Below are positions 1-13,100 of a stretch of 64,000 nucleotides of DNA, in pieces. The translations under genes and the position numbers were made by a program. The notes under the pieces are model-generated. The model was not told where the DNA came from, did no database searches, and was given only the letters and a program-made list of their open reading frames with translations. Position 1 is the first letter of the stretch; each line of letters starts with the position of its first letter. Origin of the DNA: Symsagittifera roscoffensis (taxonomy: Eukaryota; Xenacoelomorpha; Acoela; Convolutidae); the NCBI RefSeq assembly GCF_963678635.1, contig NC_087062.1, forward strand, positions 34,133,651 to 34,197,650. Direction: 5' to 3'.

Positions 1-549
1 TTTTTAATAATCGGCAGAGACAAACAAGAAACTCAAAATACAATTTACTATTAGAACCTCTTTGCAAGAAAAGATTTGAACGTTTTTCTATCCGATATCG
101 TGCTTGCAAGCTTTTTAACTTATTGAGACTGCAAAATATAATTCCTGAAAATATTGAAAGTTTTTCTGAGACAAAAGTAAAAGTGTTTTACCATAATTTC
201 AAAAATACATTTTTGTTGCAAAACGACGAACTAACAAAACTTATCTACGATTTGTAGTACTTTTTCCCTTTTTCCTTTTTTCTTTAAAATGATTATCGTT
301 GGTTAAATGCTACCAGGCAACTGCTCTAGCTTCCGATTCTCGTGCTAAAATATGAAGCTCTAAATCCTTGTAGTTTAGGAGATATGGCCATTTTTACAAT
401 TTGAAAAAAAAAAAAAAAAAATTATTTTTCTTAAAAATTATTTTAAAACTCACCTGCGACCGTGAACCTGGTTGTCTTAAGTTAAAGTTGATGGGCTCTT
501 TCAGTAACGCCAACAAAAAATTTTAACTTACGGAAGTAAACCTACTTCA

Positions 550-583
<34 letters not shown>

Positions 584-790
584 CAAATTTCGTTTTTTTT
601 TTTTTTTCATTAAATATTAGTGTTAAATCTTTATGTTTGAACAACTTAAGGGTAGACCCTGGAGGACCTTTAGGTCCCGTTGTCTATCCTCTCTAAGTCG
701 CATCATTTAACTTAAATTATAAATATATTCAATGTTGTATTTAATGCTGACTAGAGAAATAAATTCTTTCTTTCTTTCTTTCTTTATATG
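1..790 (+). mobile_element. 3' end of a LINE (non-LTR retrotransposon)
   Basis: Nucleotides 3-257 encode the last 84 residues of a LINE polymerase: TRNSKYNLLLEPLCKKRF, then RYRACKLFNLL, IIPENIESF and KVFYHNFKNTFL to TAG. This is the familiar C-terminal pattern of R-G/RxxN-LP-SxxxFKxxLK sequences after the reverse transcriptase. The 3' UTR continues through poly-A and poly-T runs and ends at AATAAATTC followed by a (TTTC)n tail near 760-785. It lies in the sense opposite to the SPATA1 homologue, in or beyond its intron. The 5' part is outside the window. Confidence 0.75.
544..608. repeat. Poly-T runs in LINE 3' UTR
   Basis: Two long T runs separated by TCAAATTTCG. A matching poly-A run lies at about 403-420. 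Simple low-complexity sequence. Confidence 0.8.
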
Positions 791-1031
791 AGGAAAACAT
801 TGCATTGGAAGAATGTTAAGCGTACTTGACAATATAAATACACATGAGCATGCACACTATCTACAGAGCAACCAAGAATGTACATATATACTTTTTATTA
901 GTTTTAGCCATTCTGCTAGCGAGAAATTGTTCACGGAAAACACTTTCTAACTCAATATTGTTTTTGATTTCGTTGAAATAAATTAGTCAAAAGAGTCAGA
1001 CGGCCTAGAACTGAAGGAAAAAACTTCTTAC

Positions 1032-1121
1032 GTCCAAGCCCTTGGTGAGTTGGGATAGTCGTTCTGTGTCCTGTTGCATGCGCTTTCTCTGCTCCAGACG
1101 CGCCTTGTCTTTCTCCGTCTC
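1032..1121 (-). CDS. SPATA1: Exon 11: coiled coil, last exon in window
   Basis: 90 nt (30 codons), phase 0 both sides, acceptor GAGTGTTGCAG and donor GAC|GTAAGA. It encodes ETEKDKARLEQRKRMQQDTE and ends LTKGLD. The donor is strong, so at least one more exon must lie left of the window edge, beyond the LINE tail at 1-790. Confidence 0.75.
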
Positions 1122-4100
1122 CTGCAACACTCCCTCAATAGTAGCCATCAAATGACCTCATACAAGTACATTAAAATGATGCAAACCATGGTAGCAAACA
1201 AATAATATTTGCAAAAGAAACAAGCATGTTCGTAAAGCGTTAAAATTTATTAGGTCAATTTTTGAGAATTTTTAAAAAAAAATTGTTTCAAATTTTCTTC
1301 ACTGATTTCCATTTCTAAAAATTTTAAAAGATATTGTACTCGAAGATACAATATTATATTCGAAGTTGTATCCAATCAACTATAGCGCTCTCCAAAGTTT
1401 GAGAAAAAAGAGACAACACGACGCTCAATTGTTCATAATGGTTAGTACAGAAAACCCCAGTGTCACACGAGAGAGTGGATTAATTACCATTTTGGCTCTT
1501 TCAATCTCAGCTTGCTAAAATGACAATTATTCAAAGAGCTACACATTTTGTTTCTAAGTTACCTTCAAAATATATGCCTTCGTGACCTTTATAACGAAAA
1601 AAGTTGTTATGAAAAATGAATACGTAAACATCCCCTCAGAATCTGTCAACGAGTAAAACTATTCAATGGTTATTTAAACTTTTCATCCCAGAGTAAGAGT
1701 AAGACTCTGAAATCCTTGATCACAGCCTCGATCAGATTAACTTCAAGGGCTGAGAAAAGCATTGCTTCATTCGAGTAAGACAAAGACTTTCGACTATGGT
1801 ACTTTAGGACTCCCGGATCAGACCACCTACCTTCTGCCGGACAGACACTCAACTTTCAACTTCCTCTTTTTTTTTATTCCACAACCATTTAGTTTTATTA
1901 TCTGTGGCTTCCCTTTTGATGTATGTGATTTTCTCTAGGGGGGGGGGGCAGATTTTCAAAAAAATTCGAAAATTTTGTCGACCCTTTTTTTAGGTTGACC
2001 AAATTTATTTTTCGAGCTCTCCCAAAGCACTAAAAAATCCCTGTTTTGGCCAAAACTTTTGCGCCGCAGGCAAAAATTTGAAAAAAGGCCAAAAAGCGTT
2101 TTTAGGTGTTTTTTTTTGAAAATTTTGACCAAAAAAACTAGTTTTTTCAGCGCGCGCTCCCCCCTTTAAAGGCCCCCGAAGGCGCCTTTAAAAATTTTTT
2201 AGGGCCCGTCACCAAAAATGGATATTTCAAAATAGTACAAAGGGAGGACCCCCCTAAATCCACCCCTGGTTGTATGGTATAGTAGCTACCTGCTGGAGCA
2301 GTTCCTTCTCCTGTTCCATGGCCTTCTTCTCAATGTCCATCTTCTCCTTCTCAATCGCCCTCTCCTTTTCCATTAACTTCTTCTCCTGCTCCTGCACCTT
2401 CCGCAACGCCTCCGCCTCCATCTCCTGTTAACACGATACCATCACCATTTTCAACGATCCTTTAACAATCACTAATTTTACAATAGATTCATAACCAGTC
2501 TCAACAATCACTAATATCACAACAGATTCATAACCATTCTTAACAATCACTTATATCGCAACCAGATCTCATAACCATTCTGAACATCTCTTATTATTAT
2601 AATATACCCATAACCAATCTTAATAATCATTTATATCAAAACATATTCATAATTCTTACAAATCGCTAGAAAATAGCGTAATGTATTCGAATGAACGTAT
2701 AAAAAAAGATATGTAATCAACAGCTGCCGCAAACGAGCCACCAGAAATTCTCAAGAAAAGAAAAGATGTTTTTTGAAGCATTAAATAAGTTAGCTGAGTC
2801 AAAAAGTGAAACTCAGATGAAATGAGGGCTTTTGTTGTTCAGCTACAAAAAACTTTTAGATAGCCAATTTTAGTTTTTTAAGTGTTGAGTTTATCGGATG
2901 TAAAAATTGCCTGAAACGGTATTTATCACTGAGAAACTTGCCATCCGTTTGGTTTCGAGTTCTCTCTCTTGTTCGTTGAACTTCCTCTCCTGTTCCCTCA
3001 TTCGCTCGTCTATTTCCTTCTGTTTCTGGTAGAACTGCTGCTGTTGATCCCTGTAAATACATGTTAATTTCCATTAATACAATACAATTAACCTTGAACA
3101 GTGTGATACGGACAGTTTAATGTAAACAAACATGATTTCTTAGAAAAATGTTGCAGAAAAACTATCAGCTTTGCAAACTTTTTTGTTCAAAAAAGCTGAG
3201 AATTTTTGAACCACTTGCAAACGCACGGTTGAGAAGAACGCTAACGAAATCTTAAAAACGAAGAATTTTTCAAAGATAAGCTTCACTGAGGCAAGTAAAC
3301 CAGAAAAAAAAGAGGGCAGATTTTCAAAAAAATTCTATAATTTCGCTGACTGTTTTAAGGTTAACTAAATTGATATTCCGTGATATCCCAAAACAAAATA
3401 GAAATCTTATCTTGAGAATTTTTTTTCTTCAAAAAATAGGCCAAAAACGACGCTTTGAAACTTTTTTGAAGGATTTAACCAAAAAAATGTGTTTTTTTTT
3501 TACACTCGGCCCCCCTCAAAATTAGTATATTTTGACCCCCAAGACAGTTTTAAAACACTTTAAAGTCGGTAAGCTAAAAATGAATGCCGTAAAATAGTAC
3601 CAATGGGATGACGCTTTTCCCAGGGGTCGAATTCCTGAGAGCTTCTAGATCCGCTCTTACCTCCTAAATATCTAACATTCAGGCTGCTTGAAAGGAGTCA
3701 AAAGAAGCAAGCATATGTCATGTATTAAAAAAATCGTATTTGTTTCTCAGAACAGGTTAGTTTGAATAAAAGTATGCAAATTTTCAATATGCTAAGATTT
3801 AGAACGACAAAAAATTCGAGGTTTTCTTTCATCAAAAAATTCAGTGATTTTTAATGACATTTTTAATTTTCAGATTTTTTTTCAAATGCTGTGTTATTTG
3901 ACGTGAACAATTCCCTTTTTTGACTAAATAACGAATGCATGAAAAAAATCCCTTTTCAAAGAAGATTAAAAAAGGATACAAGGCAATAAATCCCTCACTG
4001 AAAAGATCTCAATTGAAAAAAAAAAATTGAAAAAATCCCAGCCCATAAGATACAAAATTTTTTTGTTCTCAGGATAGGTTAAATTTATTATTGATTAAAA

Positions 4101-7100
4101 CGTTGCAAATTTTTTCAGAATGTTTCAGAAGTCAAAATATAGAACAACCAAAAAAAATTGTAAATTTTTCGATGAATTTCTTATTTTTCAAGTTTTTAAA
4201 TGCTGCGACGAGAGCGTTTTTTAACAAGAACCATTTCCACCTTTGATTACTCAATAACGAATGCATGAAAAAAAAACGAATGCAAAAAGGACGAATGAAA
4301 AAGAACGAATGCAAAAAAGTATACTTGACAAAAAATCCCTCACTAAAAAGAACACAATTGAAAAGATCCCAGACAATAAGATACCAGTCCAACTAATACC
4401 TCATTCAAAAATTACCAACGACATATAAATTCAAAATCAAATAACAAAAAATAAAAGAATTGAAAATGAAGACGTTTAATCAATTAAAGCGAACTAAAAA
4501 TTTCGGTTTAAATTAAAGAAACTAAAAAACTTTGCTGCTTAATTACCGAACACAAATAACCTTGCTAATCATTTGGCTTTCGAACTGAAATACAAGCTTC
4601 AAAACAGATGAGACATATATGAACTTGAAAAAAGTTTCCAGTAGATCAAAATTAAAATTGCTAAAATTGGTCACATTTTTCAGACGAATTAGGTGGGAAC
4701 AAAAAAAAATGCAAAACTGTAAGACTGTGAAATCAAATTCTTGCTAATTATTGGAGGTTGTGATTGATAAAAAAAGTCTATTTTCTTGATTTTGATCAGC
4801 TTTTTGTCTCTAGAAGCAATTTTAAAGAGGTGTACTCCCAATCAAAGGTAATTGCTCTGAGATTACATTGCTATAGGCAGCCTTTTCGAGTGCAAGCTGT
4901 AGTATTGCCTATAAAAGTTCTCCAGGAGGACCTAATGGTGAGTCTTTAAAAAGTGATTTTAAAAATTTAACTCAAATACAAGGTGAGCAGAAATTAGAAA
5001 ATCATAAGAATAAGTTATATGAGCAAAGGAACGCACAAAAAGTAATATGGTAACATTTTTGTATGATATAGTTGTCTGTAGAACTTTGTCGTTCATATCA
5101 TGGCTAATTTCTAGGATAATTTGATAGTACCGCTAGATACTTTGAAGATGTTGAATTTTTGATTAAACGAACCCAGTTGAAGTTTTTCAAGAAACATATA
5201 TCTTGAAGGATGTCTACCGGTAATCAAAGATGCCACTATTCAACTGCACAGCTGTGGTTCAGGCTAGACCACCCAGTGCATTTTAAAAATTGTTTCATAG
5301 AAAAATTGGAATTAATGTTTTTTCCGGCCAATTATATCCCTTTTTGCTCAACTTTTTTGGAAATGAGCATTGGGCTTGTCTATTTTTTTTAGATGTGCTT
5401 GTGATTTTTTTAGTCTGGGAGCTACATATTTACTACTTGAATGCTAAGTACAAAAATAAAGGCAAAAATCATAATCTCTGGCAAGACTAGCTCGTTGTTT
5501 GACTCGTACGTCTTCTTAAGGCCCAACTCGGTTTTTGATAAATATGCGTTTAGTATTTTGTTTTCTACTACCAAAAAAAACTGCCCAAATTGATCCGGTA
5601 TTTCGACATGACGTGGATTGATAGCAATGGTGGGTTTTGGATGTCGTTTGGTTACTAAAGAGCCCGGGTTATCGCCGACCAATAACAGTTATCGCCGACG
5701 AAAGGACAGTTAGTTTGCTTTATCGTCCTTCGCCTTATTTGAATTAGCTGCGATTAGCTGGCTGTTTTGCTGGTTTAATTGATTCCTGACTGTCTCCTTC
5801 ATTTGCTGAAAACAATATTCGAACTTCTGAGCGTCCTGCAATGGGTTTGTGACTATGCTCGTTGCTGTTTGAGGTTATATCGCCCCCACATGTGATTAAA
5901 AGTTTTGGGCATTTTTACGATTTCTGTTTGCTGCAGCGCGAGCGTGTTGATGTCTTTGCATTGCACTTCTTTTGAAAATTATCCCGTCAAAATAATGAGC
6001 GTTTGGCTGTTTTTTTTAAGGTTCCCAAGTGAAAGAATCAATTTTTGAGTATACAATTTGTTAAAAATTGAAATAATGAATGCAGAATGAATACAATTTA
6101 AATTGAGCTGATTTTGAGCTAACACTAAATTTAAATCATGGTTGCAGTATGTTAAGCTACAAGTTGAGTCTAGTGTGAATTTGGATATCTTAGATTTGCA
6201 ATAGTGCGAACCATAATGAGGTATCATTACTCTAGACTTACTAATGATTATACATTGATTATGTCTTTTCTTCATAATTCAAATAATTTTTTTAATTGGC
6301 ATGGAACCTTATGGTATGAGCAATTTTAGTATATGGGATTTTTGTTACGCTATCTTTTGTCACGTGAGCTTTGATATGGTATCTTTTGTCCTGACATCCT
6401 TTTGAACTGAAATCAGCTGACAAACGCTAATCGGATGTAAGAGGAAATAAGAGTGAGAAACTATCTGCAAATAACTTCAGCAGAAGTTACTAACTAGAAG
6501 TTAGGTGTCGCATTCAAAATTCTCTGAAGCTGTTTGTGGCTAAATTGTGGTTTAGATGATAGAAAGTCAACATTCAAAATAGAAATGAGTTTTAAGCCGT
6601 ACAGAATTAGAAGCTCGTTTAATAACTGCCTCCAACTATTATTGAAGAATCATGCCTTTATTAATTTTGCTCTTGTTTTAGCCAGCTTAACATATTTTGT
6701 TACCCCGTTTTTCGTTCTGGCAATTGAACGCTTGTCGCATGGGATATTTTCGAACATGTTAGCTGCTGTTTCGTACTTAGCAGGTAAGCGCAATATGATC
6801 TGTGGAGCAAAATGTGTTAATTTGGAGAGTTTTTTTGTAGTAAAAATCTTCTAATAATATTCAAATCAGATCTTCCAAATTCAAAAAATATATATAAGCC
6901 CACACATCACATGCCGAATCAATACTTCTAAGACGACCAGGAAAATTGAATTAGAAGCATATACTCCGTGAGATTGAATATATATATTTTTTGAGTCTAG
7001 ATCTGCTCGGTTCTCTTTTGGAGGAGACTGTGGAGCTGGTTTGTGGTGTCATATCTTCCACACTCAGTGCCATGATAGTGAAGGTGGTCTATGATTACAG

Positions 7101-10100
7101 ACAGAAGATTGCCGACTTCATGCAGAAAAAACTCAAGATCAAACTCAAATTTCCCGAATAACGGTGATAACTTTAAGGAAAGCAGTGGTATCGCAGATCC
7201 TTTTTTCAAGCTTCTCAGTGTCATTTTTTTCAGTCTTATTTTCTTTATGATGATTGAGAGCAACACCTGACACCAATAAAAAATTGATTTAACTTTATGT
7301 TTTTTACACAATCAGTTTTCTACAGCATGTGTGTTTTTGACCTCCAAAATGTATCGTAAAATGAGAATCGTGCCAATGATATAAAAATAACATATCTAGG
7401 CTTTGACTCACTGTTCTAGCTTTCGCCTCAGTTCCATGGCTTGTCGTTCCTGTTCGTCCGCCTGTTTTTGTATCTCACGTTCCAATTTGAACCTCTCGTC
7501 TTCCAGTTGTTTCTGGAATTCAAAACCCATGATGCGGAAGTTTACGATTTGGATGTAGTTGGCAATATGCCATTTTAATTCGATGCAATTAATGGTTGAT
7601 TTGAAAGCAGCGTTAGCTGAAAGCCGGGCTAATATTGGTCAACATTCTGTCTTATAGTCGAAGCACCTTTAGACGTCTTTTAGTGTCGCTTTTGGCGTAG
7701 TCCTCCAATACAATTTGTGGCTGGCCAGTGGCTACAAAAGCATATTTAGGAGATATCTGCTCCCTCTCAGGAATTTGGCACCCTCTTGACCAAAAGGGTC
7801 CCCAAATTTTTTTTCTACGATTTTTCTAAATGACACTAAATTCACCCTAAACTGTGACTTTTTCTTTTGTATTGTGCCAGCAAAATAGTGCTATTGGTTG
7901 TGAATTGGCACAGGCGATGACGTTTGCCTACTCACTGTCTGTTCGGCGAGTGTCTTCTCCAACTCCCTCTGCTTCTCCATCGCCTCCTTCTCCCTCTCCC
8001 TCGTCTTCCGCTCTATCTCCTTCTCCTTCTCGTACTGCTCCTTCTCCATCGCCGACCTCTTCTTTTCCAACTCCCGCTCCATAGCCTCCACCTGCTTACG
8101 CTTCTCCTCCGCTTGTCTACACAGAATCAACACACACGGCGCGCGTGAACAGACGGTAGAAAATAATGATGAGTCCTGATAAAAAATGTCGCCTTTGCGA
8201 GTTGTTGAATATGAAAATCTGATGAACAAAAACAACAAGTAGCACAGACAGATCTAATCGCAGTTTATGTTACAAAAAACTTTGCTTTTTTTGTTTTTCA
8301 CGCAAAATCAACTACCACAAATAATCATCGGAGAGAGTTTTTTTCAGTATTCTTTTTTTGATAACAAATTTTTTTCGATCATGCTTAATTCACTCGTATA
8401 ATTTCTCAAACCACACCAGCCACTGAAAATTACATTAATTTGAAGAAAATAAAAAAACTTTTTTTAACGAATATGGTCGGAACATTCTGTGCTACTTGCA
8501 CAGCAATTTTGCATTTGAGTTTAAAATAACGGTTTTTTAAAAAACCAATTTTCAAAAAAGTATAGTTCCAAATAAACTCATTTTAGGTACATGGATATCA
8601 ATTTACTGTGCAATTTGAACTGGGTTTTCAGGCCACCCCAGTGGGTTTTTTTGTCGCAAAATTAGAAAACACAAACACACCTCGTACTGGTCGAGAGCTT
8701 GTTCTTGCTATCAAGACACAAGATGATCAATCAATATGAATAAAATTTTGATTATCAAAAGGCTCGTGTAAGTCTAATTTTGAAAAAAATTTGAGACTAA
8801 AAAATATTTTTTCTAAAATTTTGAAAAAAAAATTATTTCTGTCTTTACGGATAAAAATGGCCAAAAATTTACAAAAAAAACACAAAAAAATTGATTAATT
8901 TTTGCTTTACTACTAGTATTAACGGTTATCTTTGCTTTATTTAATTTTACCCATTTTTCATTTCGTGGAGTTTGAATACCGCGCCCATATAAAAAAAACG
9001 ATAATTGACAAAATTGTACAAAAACGGAAAAAACGATTTGAAAAAATAAAACTTTTTCTATTTGTAGAATTTCTTTTAGTTGTTTTTTGAAATGATGTTC
9101 TGTTATTGATTTTGAGCTGCCTGCACAATTTCAGGCTACAATTGCGATTGACTTTATTGTTTCAAGTGGTCAAATTTTGCTGAAAATTGTTTTGAAAACT
9201 TTGGTAAAACTCGCAGAGATTTTTCAGAACATTTTTATTGCTGCTGGTATCACGATTGGAAAATTTTGATGTGATATACAACTCAACACCATCTGTCGTT
9301 ATTTGTGAGACTACGAAGCTTTGTCCTAAGAAAAGTGCATAACTAATCAACTGTGGCCTGGTTGTTGTCTGAAACAATTTTGCTCTGAGAAAGACACAAT
9401 TTTTATAGTTAATAGTTACGTAATGCCTACACGGGTTAAAAGTAAATTGCGATTCGTATTTTTTGTTGCTTTGTTTTGACTAAATTAAGGGATATACCAA
9501 AAACTATGATTTAACGGTGTTCATTACAAATGGCATGATGTATGATTTGATACGCTAAATGGTAACATATGATAGATGATATGGTAGATCCCGGGTCCAG
9601 TTTGTGGTTTTATGTTCTGGCGGTGTGGACCGCTATTAGGCCTGCTCAGACCGTTGGGACCAAAACATGATATGTTCAGACAGTGAAGACCAAAAATGGC
9701 TATTTTCAGACCGTGTGGACTAAGGAAATCCGATTTCAGACCGGGTTGACCAAGGGGATTCGGTTTCACATCAAGTGGACTAAGGGAATCCGGTTTCAGA
9801 CCGTCTGGAGTAAAAAAAAATCCAGTTTCAGACAGAGTGGACTAATGGAATCCGATTTCAGATTGTGTGGGCTAAGAGAATAATGTTTCGTACCGTGTGG
9901 ACTAAGGGATTACAGTTTTTGACCGTGTGAACTAAGGAAATCCAGTTTCAGACCGATTTGACCAAGGGGATTCGGTTTCACATCAAGTGGACTAAGGGAA
10001 TCAGGTTTCAGACCATCTGGACTAAGAGATTCCAGTTTCAGACCGAGTGGGCTAAGAGAATAATGTTTCGTACCGTGTGGACTAAGGGATCACGGTTTCA

Positions 10101-13100
10101 GACAGGGTTGACCAATAGGATTCGGTTTCACATCAAGTGGACTAAAGATATCCAGTTTCAGACCGTGTGGACTAAGAGAATCCGGTTTCAGACTGTGTGG
10201 GCAGAGGGAATCCGGTTTCGTACCGTGTGGACTAAGGGATTACGGTTTCGAACCGTGTGAACTAAGGAAAAACGGTTTCAGATTGTGTGGACTAAGGGAA
10301 TCCGGTTTCAGATCGTGTGGGCTATGAAAGCCGGGTTTCAGACCGTGTGGACCAAGGGATTAACGTTTCAGACCGTGTGGACTAAGGAAAAACAGTTTCA
10401 AATTAAGTGCACTAAAGGAAACCGATTTCAGACCGTGTGGTCTGGGTAAATCTAGTTTCAGACTGTGTGGTCTAATTGAATCCGCTTTCAGACTGCGTGG
10501 AATAAGGAAATCCAGTTTCAGACTGTGTGGACCAATTAAATCCGGTTTGAAACTGTATGGACCAAAAGAATCCGGTTTCAGACCACGTGGACTAAAAGAA
10601 TTCGGTTTCAGACTGCGTGGACTAAGGGAATCTGGTTTCAGAGTGTGTGGACGAGGAGAATCCGGTCTCAGGCCTTGTGGAACAAAGTAATCCGGTTTCA
10701 GACTGTGTGGACGAAAAGAATTCGATTTCAGACCACTTGGACAAAGGGAATCCGGTTTCAGACTGCATGGACTAAAGGAATCCGGTTTAAGACTGTGTGG
10801 ACCAATTAAATCCGTTTTTAGACCGTGTGGACCAAAAGAATCCGGTTTGAGACTACGTGGACTAAGGGAATTTGGTTTAAGACTGCGTGGATTAAGGGAA
10901 TCCAATTTCAGACAGTGTGGACTGATTGAATCCGGTTTCAGACCTTGTGGACCAAATTAATCCGGTTTCAGAACGTGTGGACTAAAAGAATCCGGTTTCA
11001 GACAACGTGGACGAAGGGAACCTCGTTTCAGACCACGTGGACTAAGGGAATCCGGTTTAAGGCTGCGTGGATTAAGGGAATCCGGTTTCAGACAGTGTGG
11101 ACTAACTGAATCCTGTTTCAGACCTTGTGGATCAAAGTAATCTGGTTTCAGACAATGTGGACTAGGGAAACCAGTTTCAGAGTGTGTGGACGAGGTGAAT
11201 CCAGTTTCAGGCCTTGTGGAACAATTAAATCCGGTTTCAGAACGTGTGGACTAAAAGAATCCGGTTTCAGACAACGTGGACTAAGGGAACCTCGTTTCAG
11301 ACCACGTGGACTTAGGGAATCCGGTTTAAGGCTGCGTGGATTAAGGGAATCCGGTTTCAGACAGTGTGGACTAACTGAATCCTGTTTCAGACCTTGTGGA
11401 CCAAATTATTCCGGTTTCAGACGGTGTGGATTAAGGAATTCAGTTTCAGAGAGTGTGGACGAGATGAATCCGGTTTGAGGCCTTGTGGAACAATTAAATC
11501 CGGTTTCAGACCGTGTGGTCTGGGTAAATCTAGTTTCAGACTGTAAAGTCTAATTGAATCCGCTTTCAGACTGCGTGGATTAAGGAAATCCAGTTTCAGA
11601 CTGTGTGGACCAATTAAATCCGGTTTGAGACTGTATGGACCAAAAGAATCCGGTTTCAGACCACGTGGACTAAAAGAATTCGGTTTCAGACTGCGTGGAC
11701 TAAGGGAATCTGGTTTCAGAGTGTGGGGACGAGGAGAATCCGGTCTCAGGCCTTGTGGAACAAAGTAATCCGGTTTCAGACTGTGTGGACGAAAAGAATT
11801 CGATTTCAGACCGCTTGGACAAAGGGAATCCGGTTTCAGACTGCATGGACTAAAGGAATCCTGTTTCAGACCTTGTGGACCAAATTATTCCGGTTGCAGA
11901 CGGTGTGGATTAAGGAATTCAGTTTCAGAGAGTGTGGACGAGATGAATCCGGTTTGAGGCCTTGTGGAACAATTAAATCCGGTTTCAGACCGTGTGGTCT
12001 GGGTAAATCTAGTTTCAGACTGTGTGGTCTAATTGAATCCGCTTTCAGACTGCGTGGATTAAGGAAATCCAGTTTCAGACTGTGTGGACCAATTAAATCC
12101 GGTTTGAGACTGTATGGACCAAAAGAATCCGGTTTCAGACCACGTGGACTAAAAGAATTCGGTTTCAGACTGCGTGGACTAAGGGAATCTGGTTTTAGAG
12201 TGTGTGGACGAGGAGAATCCGGTCTCAGGCCTTGTGGAACAAAGTAATCCGGTTTCAGACTGTGTGGACGAAAAGAATTCGATTTCAGACCGCTTGGACA
12301 AAGGGAATCCGGTTTCAGACTGCATGGACTAAAGGAATCCGGTTTAAGACTGTGTGGACCAATTAAATCCGTTTTTAGACCGTGTGGACCAAAAGAATCC
12401 GGTTTGAGACTACGTGGACTAAGGGAATTTGGTTTAAGACTGCGTGGATTAAGGGAATCCAATTTCAGACAGTGTGGACTAATTGAATCCGGTTTCAGAC
12501 CTTGTGGACCAAATTAATCCGGTTTCAGACGGTGTGGATTAAGGAATTCAGTTTCAGAGAGTGTGGACGAGATGAATCCGGTTTGAGGCCTTGTGGAACA
12601 ATTAAATCCGGTTTCAGAACGTGTGGACTAAAAGAATCCGGTTTCAGACAACGTGGACGAAGGGAACCTCGTTTCAGACCACGTGGACTAAGGGAATCCG
12701 GTTTAAGGCTGCGTGGATTAAGGGAATCCGGTTTCAGACAGTGTGGACTAACTGAATCCTGTTTCAGACCTTGTGGATCAAAGTAATCTGGTTTCAGACA
12801 ATGTGGACTAGGGAAACCAGTTTCAGAGTGTGTGGACGAGGTGAATCCAGTTTCAGGCCTTGTGGAACAATTAAATCCGGTTTCAGAACGTGTGGACTAA
12901 AAGAATCCGGTTTCAGACAACGTGGACTAAGGGAACCTCGTTTCAGACCACGTGGACTTAGGGAATCCGGTTTAAGGCTGCGTGGATTAAGGGAATCCGG
13001 TTTCAGACAGTGTGGACTAACTGAATCCTGTTTCAGACCTTGTGGACCAAATTATTCCGGTTTCAGACGGTGTGGATTAAGGACTTCAGTTTCAGAGAGT

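Noticed and set aside
4764-4949. 61-codon plus ORF ending near a strong GTGAGT donor
   Set aside because: No downstream acceptor continues it, and it lies antisense in a SPATA1 intron. The CCAGGAGGACC phrase recurs near 21770, suggesting a repeat remnant.
7854-8148. Plus-strand Pro/Ser-rich and Leu-rich ORFs
   Set aside because: They are shadows of the coiled-coil exon 7936-8116 on the minus strand.
8681-8707. 27-nt candidate micro-exon on the minus strand (QEQALDQYE) with AG and GT at its edges
   Set aside because: Flanking exons need phase 2 here, and in that phase it reads NKNKLSTST, which is not coiled coil. Its neighbours already join perfectly without it.
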